The translations under genes and the position numbers were made by a program. Positions 49,602 to 57,808 of a stretch of DNA of 64,000 nt are shown here, piece by piece; within the stretch, counting starts at the first letter, position 1; every line of letters starts with the position of its first letter. The notes beneath the pieces were generated by a model. The model saw nothing but the letters and a program-made list of their open reading frames with translations. It ran no database searches and was not told where the DNA came from. The stretch is from positions 42,804 through 106,803 of the forward strand of contig NZ_CAJRAY010000005.1 of the NCBI RefSeq assembly GCF_907165215.1, written 5' to 3'. This DNA is from Thermobacillus xylanilyticus (GTDB lineage Bacteria; Bacillota; Bacilli; Paenibacillales; Paenibacillaceae).

Positions 49602-50780
49602 ATGGACACATATTATCGACCGACCCGCGCGGAAATTTCGCTGGATGCACTGAGCCGGAACATCGCGGCGTTCCGGCGGGCGCTTGCGCCCGGAACGAAG
49701 CTTATGGCTTCCGTGAAGGCGAACGCCTACGGCCACGGAGCCGTCGAGATTGCGCGGGAGTCGGTCTCGGCAGGCGCGGACATGCTCGGCGTCGCGTTTC
49801 TCGACGAGGCGGTGCAGCTCCGCCGCGGAGGGATAGAGGCGCCGATTCTCGTGCTTGGGTATGTGCCGCCCGAGGGCTTCTCCGTCGCCCGCGAATTGGA
49901 CATATCGGTCGCCATGTTCCGCGAAGACGCGCTGGAAGCGGCGGCGCGGCCCGGCACGCGTCCGCTGCGCGTGCACGTCAAGGTGGACACCGGCATGGGC
50001 CGGCTCGGGGTGCTGCCGGAGGAAGCGGTCCGGTTCGTCGAGCGGGCCATGCGCACGCCGGGCGTCGAAGTGGAAGGGCTGTTCACCCACTTCGCACGCG
50101 CGGATGAAGCGGACAAATCCTACACCCGCCTGCAGCACGAGCGGTTCGCCGCCGTGACGGAAGCCGTGCGCCGCCGCGGACTCGACATCCCGCTCATTCA
50201 TCTCGGCAACAGCGCGGCGGGCATCGACACGCCGGAATGGACGGGCGGCATGCTGCGGCTCGGCATCGGCATGTACGGCCTCTATCCGTCCGCGGAAGTC
50301 GGGAAAACGCGGATCGAGCTGGAGCCGGTCCTGACGCTGAAGACCGAAATCGTGATGACGAAGACCGCGCCGCCCGGGTGGGGCATCAGCTACGGCACGC
50401 GCTATGTGACGCGCGGCGAAGAGCGGATCGGCACGCTGCCGATCGGCTACGCGGACGGCTACAGCCGGATGCTGACCGGCAAGGCGGAGGCGCTGGTGCG
50501 CGGTGTCCGCGTACCCGTGCTCGGCACGATCTGCATGGATCAATGCATGATCGCGCTGGGACCGGCGGATCGGGCGGAAGGGTTCGGCAGCCCGGTGGAG
50601 GCCGGGGAAGAAGTCGTTCTCATCGGACGGCAGGGCGATGAGGTCATCACGGCCGACGAAATCGCGTCGCTGCTCGGTACGATCAACTACGAAATCGTCT
50701 GCATGATCGCCGCCCGGGTGCCCCGGGTCTATATCCGCGGCGGCAAGCCGGTGGAAGTGCGGAACGGACTTGCCGGATGA
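49602..50780 (+). CDS. alr: Alanine racemase
   Basis: The 392-residue PLP enzyme interconverts L- and D-alanine for peptidoglycan and spore germination control. The PLP lysine is Lys39 in SVKANAYGHG. The second catalytic base Tyr lies in GISYGTRY near residue 264, followed by LPIGYADGYSRML and CMDQCMI. N-terminal barrel and C-terminal beta domain are complete. The start is ATG at 49602 with GAAGG upstream. It has its own promoter, separated from ydcC by the inserted cassette. Confidence 0.97.
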   Translation: MDTYYRPTRAEISLDALSRNIAAFRRALAPGTKLMASVKANAYGHGAVEIARESVSAGADMLGVAFLDEAVQLRRGGIEAPILVLGYVPPEGFSVARELDISVAMFREDALEAAARPGTRPLRVHVKVDTGMGRLGVLPEEAVRFVERAMRTPGVEVEGLFTHFARADEADKSYTRLQHERFAAVTEAVRRRGLDIPLIHLGNSAAGIDTPEWTGGMLRLGIGMYGLYPSAEVGKTRIELEPVLTLKTEIVMTKTAPPGWGISYGTRYVTRGEERIGTLPIGYADGYSRMLTGKAEALVRGVRVPVLGTICMDQCMIALGPADRAEGFGSPVEAGEEVVLIGRQGDEVITADEIASLLGTINYEIVCMIAARVPRVYIRGGKPVEVRNGLAG

Positions 50781-50828
50781 CGCCGTGTCCCCGTCATTTC
50801 CGCGTTTTCGCGATCATAGATATGGGTG

Positions 50829-50834
50829 TATAAT
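50829..50834 (+). promoter_or_regulatory. -10 box of the ndoAI-ndoA operon
   Basis: TATAAT (TGTATAAT) lies 65 bp before the TTG start of ndoAI; TTTCGC, 17 bp upstream, is a weak -35. Confidence 0.5.
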
Positions 50835-50898
50835 CGAACCATGGCAACGGCATACTGGTAAGAGGCTGGATTGGAAATGTTTTGGAGGTGCGACGGAT

Positions 50899-51180
50899 TT
50901 GGCCGATCTGCGGAACACGAAACGGATCATGATCAGTCTGCCGGATCAGTTGCTTCGGGAAGTGGACGGGATCGTGGCGCGAGAGAAGTCGAACCGCAGC
51001 GAATTCATCCGCCAGGCGATGAAGCTCTATCTTACCGAACGGAAGAAGCGTCAAATCCGTGATTCCATGCAGCGGGGATATCTCGAGATGGCGAACATCA
51101 ACCTGCACATGGCCGCTGAAGCATTCCAGGCGGAGGATGATGCCGACGACACGCTCGGCCGTCTCGTAAGCGGGGTGTAA
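50899..51180 (+). CDS. ndoAI: NdoAI (EndoAI, MazE-like) antitoxin
   Basis: The 93-residue antitoxin has a ribbon-helix-helix DNA-binding N-terminus ([18 protein letters not shown]) and the toxin-binding C-terminal half [20 protein letters not shown] followed by AEDDAD. It resembles B. subtilis NdoAI (YdcD). It neutralises NdoA and probably autoregulates the operon. TTG at 50899 is used, 8 nt after GGAGGTG (50884-50890); the frame is open upstream into alr without a ribosome site. It is separated from ndoA by 4 bp. Confidence 0.92.
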   Translation: MADLRNTKRIMISLPDQLLREVDGIVAREKSNRSEFIRQAMKLYLTERKKRQIRDSMQRGYLEMANINLHMAAEAFQAEDDADDTLGRLVSGV

Positions 51181-51184
51181 AGGT

Positions 51185-51535
51185 TTGATCGTAAAACGCG
51201 GGGATGTGTTTTTCGCAGATTTGTCGCCGGTGGTCGGATCAGAGCAGGGCGGCGTACGCCCCGTGCTGATCATCCAGAACGACATCGGCAACCGGTTCAG
51301 CCCGACGGTGATTGTCGCGGCGATTACGGCGAAGATTCAGAAAGCGAAGCTGCCCACCCATGTCGAGCTCAGCGCGGAAGCGCACGGCTTCGACCGGGAT
51401 TCGGTCGTGCTGCTCGAGCAGATCCGCACGATCGACAAGCAGCGTCTTACGGACAAAATCACGCATCTGGACGACGAGACGATGAAGAAAGTCGACGAAT
51501 CGCTCTCCATCAGTGTCGGTCTGATCGATTTCTAG
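51185..51535 (+). CDS. ndoA: NdoA (EndoA, MazF) mRNA interferase toxin
   Basis: The 116-residue endoribonuclease is almost identical in pattern to B. subtilis Endo[21 protein letters not shown], then [19 protein letters not shown], then [18 protein letters not shown]. It cuts mRNA (UACAU in B. subtilis) when free of its antitoxin. It starts with TTG at 51185, with a ribosome site (GCGGGG) inside the end of ndoAI. Length is normal and all conserved segments are present, so it should be active. Confidence 0.97.
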   Translation: MIVKRGDVFFADLSPVVGSEQGGVRPVLIIQNDIGNRFSPTVIVAAITAKIQKAKLPTHVELSAEAHGFDRDSVVLLEQIRTIDKQRLTDKITHLDDETMKKVDESLSISVGLIDF

Positions 51536-51585
51536 TGCGCGGCTGGACCGATGGACGTTCGCCAGGCGGATTCATACGGATCATC

Positions 51586-51611
51586 GAGCCGAGCCGATCG
51601 GTTCTTTTTTT
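51586..51611 (+). terminator. Terminator after ndoA
   Basis: GAGCCGA (51586-51592) pairs with TCGGTTC (51598-51604), one G-T pair, followed by seven T. Confidence 0.8.
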
Positions 51612-51780
51612 GTGCTGTTGAAAGGAAATAAATGGCATGCTTTGGAGTGAATTACCGGATGAAAATGCTGCGCGGGCGAGAGGATTTGCGCCGAAAGAGG
51701 CGAATTGTACTTGGGTGAGGTTCAAGCCGCATGACCGGTGGAGGCCATGCGGGACGGAGAGCAGCGGAGGTGCGTCACGA

Positions 51781-52062
51781 TTGTCAAAACAGCGCAGAAT
51801 GAAACGGATAACGATCCATCTGCCGGGAACATTGCTAAGCGATATGGATGCCGTCGCCAGGCAGGAACGGCGGAGCCGGGGCGAGATCGTCCGCCGGGCC
51901 GTCGCGGAGTGGCTGCGCGGACGGAACGGGCGCCACACCATGGAGTCCCTGCAGCGCGGTTACCTGGAAATGGCGGGCATCAACCTGATGATCGCCTCCG
52001 AAGCGTTCCATGCGGAAGATGATGCGGACCATACGCTTGGCCGCATGGTGGCACGCGATTAG
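51781..52062 (+). CDS. Second NdoAI-like antitoxin (solitary paralogue)
   Basis: This 93-residue protein has the same length as NdoAI and about half of its residues are identical. The ribbon-helix-helix part is KRITIHLPGTLLSDMDAV. The C-terminal toxin-binding part is best conserved: [13 protein letters not shown], then AEDDAD and TLGR match NdoAI. It starts with TTG 8 nt after GGAGGTG, exactly as ndoAI does, so the duplication included the ribosome site. No toxin gene follows; the next gene is the Tad operon. It lies beyond the ndoA terminator, so it is probably transcribed separately. It could be a second brake on NdoA or a DNA-binding regulator. Confidence 0.85.
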   Translation: MSKQRRMKRITIHLPGTLLSDMDAVARQERRSRGEIVRRAVAEWLRGRNGRHTMESLQRGYLEMAGINLMIASEAFHAEDDADHTLGRMVARD

Positions 52063-52115
52063 CGCAGCCCCATGGGAGCGTGCAGGGTCATCAAATAAAA
52101 TTTTTCTCCATGATA

Positions 52116-52144
52116 TAGACAGGGCAGTTATATTTTGCTAATAT
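52116..52144 (+). promoter_or_regulatory. Promoter of the Tad operon
   Basis: TAGACA (52116-52121) and TAATAT (52139-52144) are 17 bp apart; TTTTGCTAATAT gives an extended TGN -10. Transcription should begin near 52151, about 100 nt before the first gene. Confidence 0.75.
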
Positions 52145-52182
52145 AGGAATCAACGTAAATGCCATATGGTCTGTGACATGCG

Positions 52183-52228
52183 AAGAACGCATGCAGAGGG
52201 AATGTCCCTTGTGCAGCGTTCTTTTTTT
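52183..52228 (+). terminator. Terminator-like hairpin in the Tad operon leader
   Basis: AAGAACGC, TGCA and AGGGA pair with TCCCT, TGCA and GCGTTCTT (52183-52223) in an interrupted 17-bp stem, followed by seven T (52222-52228). It lies between the predicted transcription start and the first gene, so it can act as an attenuator. If the promoter were weak it could instead just end transcription from the antitoxin gene. Confidence 0.75.
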
Positions 52229-52251
52229 GTTGCAGGCGGAAAGGAGACGCG

Positions 52252-52992
52252 ATGAACAGAAGACGGAACCTGGCGATCAGCGCGGCCGCGGCGGTGCTCG
52301 CCGGCGTGCTGATCTATTGCATCCATGAGCTGCAGCTCAGGCAGATCGAGCTGCAGGAGACGGTGCAGGTCGTCGTGCCGGTCCGCTTCATTCCCGCGGG
52401 CGAGCGGTTGTCGGCCGATGCGCTCGGGATGAAGACGATCACGAAGGCCGCCTTCATGCCGGGCATGGTGACCGACCTCCACGCGGTCGCCGGCATGGAG
52501 ACGGCGGTCCCGCTCGGCCGGGACGAGCCCGTGCTCGACTGGAAGCTGGACCGTTTCCGGCTGCTGCCGAAGCGGGGCGAGTCCACGTTCCAGATCCCGA
52601 AGGACTATATTCTTTCGGTGTCGAACGGGCTGCGCGCGGGGGACAAGGCGCTTGTTTACGCGTCGGGTGAAGGGATCGAATCCGGCCGGTTGTTCCCGGA
52701 ACCGGTGACGGTGGCCGCCGTGAAGACGCCGGCGAACCTGGAGGTCGACGATCCGCAGCATACCGGCCTCGTATCCCGCGCCAGCGGCGACTACGAACAG
52801 CTCTACCTGTCCCGGCGGGACGCGAACGGTTCGATCGATGCCGTCAACCTGAACCTGACCGAGGAGCAGTGGCTGCGCATCGACAATCTGTGCCGGAGCG
52901 GCAAGGTGAAGCTGGTCATCGCCTATGTGCCGGATTCGCATGAGAATACGGCGGCCGATGCCGGCAAGGCGGAGGAGGTGGAGGTCTCGTGA
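52252..52992 (+). CDS. CpaB-like SAF-domain protein of the Tad locus
   Basis: The 246-residue protein has one N-terminal membrane helix (LAISAAAAVLAGVLIYCIH) and a SAF domain (VVVPVRFIPAGERLSADAL, about residues 40-105). CpaB/RcpC proteins with this layout belong to Flp pilus assembly systems, where they sit at the cell envelope. AAGGAGACG lies just before the ATG. It is the first gene behind the leader hairpin and overlaps the next gene by 4 bp. Confidence 0.75.
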   Translation: MNRRRNLAISAAAAVLAGVLIYCIHELQLRQIELQETVQVVVPVRFIPAGERLSADALGMKTITKAAFMPGMVTDLHAVAGMETAVPLGRDEPVLDWKLDRFRLLPKRGESTFQIPKDYILSVSNGLRAGDKALVYASGEGIESGRLFPEPVTVAAVKTPANLEVDDPQHTGLVSRASGDYEQLYLSRRDANGSIDAVNLNLTEEQWLRIDNLCRSGKVKLVIAYVPDSHENTAADAGKAEEVEVS

Positions 52993-53825
52993 ACCGGGGA
53001 ACGCTCGTTACCTTCACCGGCACGACGCCGAACATCGGCACGACGATCAGCGCATTCTCCGCCGCCTGCCGGATCGCGGAGTACAGCGGGCAGCCGGTCG
53101 GCTATCTCTGCCTCAATCTCAAGAGTTCCAAGCTGCACCGCTACGTCCGCGTCGAGCGTCCGGCGCTGTCGCTTGACCGGATGCGTCCCGAACTGAAGGC
53201 GGCCACCTTGTCGCCGGAGCGGCTCAAGGCGGCGGCTTTCCGCCCGTCCGGCATGCCCAATCTGTTCGTCTTCTTCGGCAATCTGCTGCGGGATCAGGCG
53301 GAGTTCTACGCGCCGGAGGAAATCGGGCATCTGCTCGATGCCGCGCGGGAGGCGTTCTGCCTGACGATCGCCGACGTGAGCGCCTACTGGGACAACGCCG
53401 CCACCGTCGCCGCGATGCGGGCGGCGGACAGCCGGATCGTCGCCACGACGACGGCGCTGTCGCATTTCCAGGAAGACGGACGCCGCTGGTTCGGACTCGC
53501 CCAGTCGCTGTTCGGCATTGAACCGGCGGACTGCGACGCGGTCATCATTTCACCGCCATGGAGAAATGGGGGGTTCTCATTGAAAGATGTGCAGAAAGAA
53601 ACCGGACTCCGCGCCATCGGGCGGCTCAACCTGACGGAACCGCTGCTGGCGGCGCTCGACAACGGCGCGTTGATGGACTGGCTGCTCACGGACGACTCGG
53701 GCCGGAAAGCGATGGACGATGCGGCCCGGGAGCTGATGAACCGCCACGGCGTGCGGTTCGGGCGCAGCGCCGCGCAGCAGCCCTGGTATCGCCGGCTGCT
53801 CGCCCACAGGAATGGTGTCAGCTGA
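52989..53825 (+). CDS. CpaE/TadZ-like protein with degenerate P-loop
   Basis: The 278-residue protein begins MNRGTLVTFTGTTPNIGTTI, matching the position of the deviant Walker A of MinD-like CpaE/TadZ proteins, but Thr-Pro-Asn-Ile-Gly-Thr-Thr lacks the catalytic Lys. Later segments (CLTIADVSAYWDNAATVAA, SRIVATTTALSHF) follow the MinD-type fold. It has no receiver domain. In Tad systems this protein places the machine in the cell; here ATP hydrolysis is doubtful. It starts with GTG overlapping the previous stop and overlaps the ATPase gene by 1 bp. Confidence 0.7.
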   Translation: MNRGTLVTFTGTTPNIGTTISAFSAACRIAEYSGQPVGYLCLNLKSSKLHRYVRVERPALSLDRMRPELKAATLSPERLKAAAFRPSGMPNLFVFFGNLLRDQAEFYAPEEIGHLLDAAREAFCLTIADVSAYWDNAATVAAMRAADSRIVATTTALSHFQEDGRRWFGLAQSLFGIEPADCDAVIISPPWRNGGFSLKDVQKETGLRAIGRLNLTEPLLAALDNGALMDWLLTDDSGRKAMDDAARELMNRHGVRFGRSAAQQPWYRRLLAHRNGVS

Positions 53826-55156
53826 TGAGCGGCGCGGATCGGGTGAAATTTTCGCCGACCGACTATGCGGCGAAATTGCGGCTGGCCGTTCCGGATGATG
53901 CGGGGATGGCCGACGTCCCGTACGACGCGGAAGGGGAGGCGGCCTTCCGCAGGCTGGTCGAGGAGATGCGGGCCTATCTGACGGCGCCGCAGGGGATGAC
54001 GGAGGAGCAGCGGCAATCCTACGGCGAGCGGCTCAACCGCGCCGTTCTCGGCTTCCCGCAGGAGCGGGCCGAGCTGCTCGCCGTCATCCAGGAGCGGCTG
54101 CTTCGCAAGCGGATTCACCGGCTTCCGGGCTATCATCATCCTTACGGGAGCCTTGCCGAAGCGATCTTCGCCGAAGTGATCGGGCTGAACGTGCTGGAGC
54201 TGATTCTGGCGGCAAGGGACGGACTCGAGGAAATCCAGGTGGTCGGCACGCGCATCTACGAGGTGCGGTCCGGCAGGCCCGTGCCATCGGTTCACCGGTT
54301 CCAGTCGGTCAAGGACGTGGAGCGGATCCAGCAGAACCTGGTCCTGTTCAACAACGACCGGATCAGCCCGCGCAAGCGATGGGCGGAGGTGAACCTCAGC
54401 GACGGGTCGCGGGTGACGATGACCGGCTTCGGCTATACCGCCGAGCCGACGCTGACGATCCGGTTTTACACGGTGCGGCACTACCGGCTGGACGAGCTGT
54501 GCAGACCGGAGTACGGCACGATGAACGAAGCGGTGATGCGGCTGCTGCGGAACGTGCTGGAGCGGCGCCTGAACCTCGTCATCATCGGCCCGACGAACTC
54601 CGGCAAGACGCATCTGATCAAGGCGCTGATCGCCGAACTGCCCGACGAGGAGCGGATCGTGACGATTGAAGGTCGGTTCGAGCTGATGCTGCGGAAGACG
54701 TTCCCGGACAAAAACGTGATCGAGTACGAAGCCGACGAGGAGGATCCGATGCACGATTCCGCCCAGGCGTTCAAGCTGGCGCTGCGCCAGTCGCCGCAGC
54801 GCATCGTCCATGCCGAGATCCGCGACGAAGACGCGAACATGTATGTCCGGGCGTGCACACGCGGCCATCGGGGCAGCATGACGACGGTCCACGCGAACGC
54901 GCTGGAGGACGTGCCGGAGGCGATCGCCGACATGTGCATGCTCGACGGGCGCGCGGTGGACGACAACCGGCTCGTCCGCCGCATCACCCGGCAGGTGACG
55001 GATGTCGGCATCGAGATGCGCATCGTCGGCGGCAAGCGGCGGATCGTCCGCATCGGGCGGTATGAATGGCGGCCGGACGGCCCGCATGTGTGCGACTGGG
55101 CGGTCTATAATCCGGAGCGGGACGATTGGACGATCGCCCCGGATGCGCCATGCTGA
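53825..55156 (+). CDS. tadA: TadA/CpaF-type secretion ATPase
   Basis: The 443-residue ATPase of the type II/IV secretion family has an N-terminal helical domain and a C-terminal motor. Walker A is GPTNSGKTH (Lys261), the Asp-box-like IVHAEIRDEDANMYVRA and the His box GSMTTVHANALEDVP follow, as in CpaF. It should drive pilin assembly at the cytoplasmic face with the TadB and TadC platform proteins encoded next. The ATG at 53825 overlaps the preceding stop; the frame is open upstream but inside that gene. Confidence 0.93.
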   Translation: MSGADRVKFSPTDYAAKLRLAVPDDAGMADVPYDAEGEAAFRRLVEEMRAYLTAPQGMTEEQRQSYGERLNRAVLGFPQERAELLAVIQERLLRKRIHRLPGYHHPYGSLAEAIFAEVIGLNVLELILAARDGLEEIQVVGTRIYEVRSGRPVPSVHRFQSVKDVERIQQNLVLFNNDRISPRKRWAEVNLSDGSRVTMTGFGYTAEPTLTIRFYTVRHYRLDELCRPEYGTMNEAVMRLLRNVLERRLNLVIIGPTNSGKTHLIKALIAELPDEERIVTIEGRFELMLRKTFPDKNVIEYEADEEDPMHDSAQAFKLALRQSPQRIVHAEIRDEDANMYVRACTRGHRGSMTTVHANALEDVPEAIADMCMLDGRAVDDNRLVRRITRQVTDVGIEMRIVGGKRRIVRIGRYEWRPDGPHVCDWAVYNPERDDWTIAPDAPC

Positions 55157-56094
55157 GCCTGGACGCGATGCTGGCCGCGGCGACGGGCGCGCTGTTCCTG
55201 CTGATGTTCACCGCGATCCGCGGCTGGCTGGCCGCCGCGGTATCCCGCTCAGGGACCGCCGCGAGGCTCAGCCATCGCCGCCGGGCGGGACTTATCGAGC
55301 GCGCGGAGCGCCGCATGGCGGCTTATGTATCCGGACCGCATGCGCGGCTCTCCCTCCTGCTGGAGAGCGCGCGCGCCGGCATCGGTCCGGCGGCGTTCCT
55401 CGGGCTGTCCGCGCTGCTCGCCGCGGCGGGCGGAGCGGCGGGGGCGCTTGTCATCCAGACCGTGAAGGGGGCGGCCATTGCGGCCATGCTGCTCGGAGGC
55501 CTGCCGTACATCATTATCCGGATGACGCTGATGCATCGGCAGATGCAGAGCCGGATCGACTTTCTGCCGGCGTTGGAGCTGTTCTACCAGAGCTACCTGT
55601 CGACCGGCGGGCGGCAGGTGCGGATCGCGCTCGGCCGCATCGTCGAGGAACGGCGGCTCACCGGTCCGCTGCTGCCGGTGTTCGAGCAGCTGTACATCAA
55701 CCTGTCGGTCAAAGGCGATGACGAAGCGAGCCTGCGGGTCTTCTCGTCGGCCGTGGGCCACGTCTGGGCGGAATATTTCGCGAACATGCTCCGGGTCGCG
55801 CTGACGGACGGCGCACCGATCGCGGAAAACCTGAAGGAGCTGATCGCCGACATGCGGCGGGCGGCGCGGGCGGATCAGCAGGAGCGCAACCGGCTGCTTG
55901 AGATCCGGCTGGCCAACTTCTCGCCGATCCTGTTCCTTGCCCTGTTCATCAGCATCAATGTCCGCTACAACCCGGAAGGCGCTTACCGGTACTACGTGCT
56001 GGATCCGCACGGACGCGACATGCTGCTGAACGCGGCGGCCCTGATCTTCGCCTCGTTCCTGATGGGCATCTGGCTGTCGCGCCGCAAATTGTGA
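55150..56094 (+). CDS. tadB: TadB-like platform membrane protein
   Basis: The 314-residue protein has two N-terminal helices (to residue about 125), a cytoplasmic GspF-like domain (LPALELFYQSYLSTGGRQVR, then ANMLRVALTDGAPIAENLKE) and two C-terminal helices, the TadB layout. It starts at ATG 55150, overlapping tadA by 7 bp. Position and pairing with TadC support a role as inner-membrane platform. Confidence 0.85.
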   Translation: MLSLDAMLAAATGALFLLMFTAIRGWLAAAVSRSGTAARLSHRRRAGLIERAERRMAAYVSGPHARLSLLLESARAGIGPAAFLGLSALLAAAGGAAGALVIQTVKGAAIAAMLLGGLPYIIIRMTLMHRQMQSRIDFLPALELFYQSYLSTGGRQVRIALGRIVEERRLTGPLLPVFEQLYINLSVKGDDEASLRVFSSAVGHVWAEYFANMLRVALTDGAPIAENLKELIADMRRAARADQQERNRLLEIRLANFSPILFLALFISINVRYNPEGAYRYYVLDPHGRDMLLNAAALIFASFLMGIWLSRRKL

Positions 56095-56109
56095 AAGGGG
56101 GGATTGACA

Positions 56110-57009
56110 GTGCTGGCCGATCCATCGATCGTGCGCGGCTTGACCTTGCTGCTGCTGGTCGCCCAGTTCGGGTTGTGCGCGCTGTCCGTCTCGGCCCTGC
56201 TGCAGGCGTGGATCCGGCGCCGTCCGCGCTGGACGCATCTGCAGTTTGAAGATGACGGACCGCAGCCTGCGCCGAAATGGCTGCTGCGGGCGGCGGGCAT
56301 TCGCCGCGGCAGCCAGAGCTTCCTGACGCGCGAAACGCTGCTTGCGGGATGCGGCTTCGCGTATGACCCGGCCTGGTACATGTTCGCCCGGCGGGTTGCG
56401 ATCCTCTTCGGATCAGCCGCGCTTATCTGCGGAGCGGCCTTCCCCGCGTACGTGCCGCTGCCGCCGGACCGCATCCTGTGGCTGCAGGCGGCGGGGGCCG
56501 CGCTCGCGGCCTGCGCGCTGTGCGACAAGCCGCTGCTCGAATCGGTGCGCAAGGCGCGCTCCGAGCTCATCATGCGGGAGATTCTGGCCGTCAGCAATCA
56601 GCTGCTCTATTTCGCGGGAGCCGCGCTGCACCTGCACGTGAAGCTGACGCGCTGCCTGCCCTACACGTCGGTCATCCGCTCCGATCTGCGGCGCATGCTG
56701 GCGGAATGGTACCACGACGCGGGGGAAGCGATCGCGCGGTTCAAGCGCCGCGTCGGCACGGCCGAAGCGGACAGCTTCGCGGAGACGATCGAGGCGCTGC
56801 GCCTGCGCGAAGACGACGCGTTCTACGCGTTGCTTCGCGAGCGGATCGCCGATTACAAGGCGAAGATCGAGCTGAGCCGCGAGAGCCGCAAGGAAGCGGC
56901 GTCCTACGTGCTGTTCGTGCTGGCGGGCGTACCGATTCTGTACATGTTCCAGATCTTCATCTATCCGTGGGTGCAGGAAAGTCAGCAATTGTTTCAATCG
57001 TTGCAGTAA
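56110..57009 (+). CDS. tadC: TadC-like platform membrane protein
   Basis: The 299-residue protein has N-terminal and central hydrophobic helices, a cytoplasmic helical domain (SELIMREILAVSNQLLYFAG, then RVGTAEADSFAETIEALRL) and a C-terminal helix (YVLFVLAGVPILYMFQIFIY), as in TadC. GTG at 56110 is chosen 7 nt after AAAGGGGGG; a TTG at 56104 is also possible. It forms the second platform subunit. Confidence 0.82.
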   Translation: MLADPSIVRGLTLLLLVAQFGLCALSVSALLQAWIRRRPRWTHLQFEDDGPQPAPKWLLRAAGIRRGSQSFLTRETLLAGCGFAYDPAWYMFARRVAILFGSAALICGAAFPAYVPLPPDRILWLQAAGAALAACALCDKPLLESVRKARSELIMREILAVSNQLLYFAGAALHLHVKLTRCLPYTSVIRSDLRRMLAEWYHDAGEAIARFKRRVGTAEADSFAETIEALRLREDDAFYALLRERIADYKAKIELSRESRKEAASYVLFVLAGVPILYMFQIFIYPWVQESQQLFQSLQ

Positions 57010-57045
57010 CAGGAATTCATATTTTCTCGGGAAGGAGATGCGGGA

Positions 57046-57195
57046 ATGCGCAACATTCTGATGACGGTCATGCTGCTTATCGTGGTGGTGGTGCTGTTCA
57101 ACACGATCATCGCGAATCCGAACGGCGGCACGAAAAGGCAGATCGAAGTTCAAGGCAACAACGCGAACACCCGGATCGGCGCTTTGAACCCGTAA
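57046..57195 (+). CDS. 49-residue membrane peptide, candidate minimal Flp-like pilin
   Basis: The peptide has an N-terminal hydrophobic helix (ILMTVMLLIVVVVLFNTIIA) and a short hydrophilic tail (NPNGGTKRQIEVQ onward). AAGGAG lies 8 nt before the ATG. Size and place after tadC match Flp pilins, but the usual leader with Gly-x4-Glu-Tyr before the helix is absent, so standard prepilin cleavage is not evident. It could be an uncleaved pilin, or a small accessory subunit. Confidence 0.65.
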   Translation: MRNILMTVMLLIVVVVLFNTIIANPNGGTKRQIEVQGNNANTRIGALNP

Positions 57196-57211
57196 GCGGT
57201 GACGCAGGCGG

Positions 57212-57637
57212 ATGCGTTCGGTTCTCGTGTTCGTGCTGTTCGCCGCCCTGCTCTGCTGGATGATGTTCGCGCCGGTCTACAAGCATGTGTTCATCGTCCG
57301 GCAGGCGGTGCTGCAGCAGGAGGTCGACTATTTGCTGGAGATCGGCGCGAACGGATCGCACGGCTATATCGACGGCGCGATGATCGCCGCATCCCGTAAC
57401 CGGCTCGCGGCCTACGGGCTTGAGCCCGGGAAGCTGATCTACGAGGTGGCCGCGACGTCGGGCGAGGATGCGACGAATCCGCAGACTCCGGTTCGGCGGG
57501 GCGCCGGCATTGTGCTGACGATCCGTTACCCTTACGAGCGGTTGTTCGAGATCGACCGGCTGATCGGCATTGCGCCGCCGGACGAACAGGCGCTGATCAG
57601 CGCTACAGGCATGAAAATGAGCGAATATGTGCCTTGA
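57212..57637 (+). CDS. Membrane-anchored TadE-like/pseudopilin-like protein, 141 residues
   Basis: One N-terminal helix (VLVFVLFAALLCWMMFAPVY) is followed by an extracytoplasmic domain of about 115 residues with RRGAGIVLTIRYPYERLFEI near the end. Its form resembles TadE-type minor pilins of Firmicute Tad loci, but sequence signatures are weak. It lies 17 bp after the small peptide gene, without an ideal ribosome site. Confidence 0.6.
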   Translation: MRSVLVFVLFAALLCWMMFAPVYKHVFIVRQAVLQQEVDYLLEIGANGSHGYIDGAMIAASRNRLAAYGLEPGKLIYEVAATSGEDATNPQTPVRRGAGIVLTIRYPYERLFEIDRLIGIAPPDEQALISATGMKMSEYVP

Positions 57638-57808
57638 GACAGAGCGGATGCAGGCGGCTCGCCGAACCGGCTTTCGGTCCGGCGGCCGATTGCATACATG
57701 ACGCGCCCGGCAGCGGCCAGCCGGTGCCGTCGGATGAAATCCGGAACGGGGGGATGTGGAACCGGCGCCTGACACGTTACAGACCGAAAGGGGGGAATTA
57801 AGGCCGGA

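Noticed and set aside
52150-52941. Leftward 263-codon frame opposite the SAF-domain gene
   Set aside because: Antisense to a gene with a clear membrane anchor, SAF domain and ribosome site.
57638-57808. Extra small gene between the two Tad minor-pilin-like genes
   Set aside because: No frame with a ribosome site and protein-like composition was found in the 171-bp gap.
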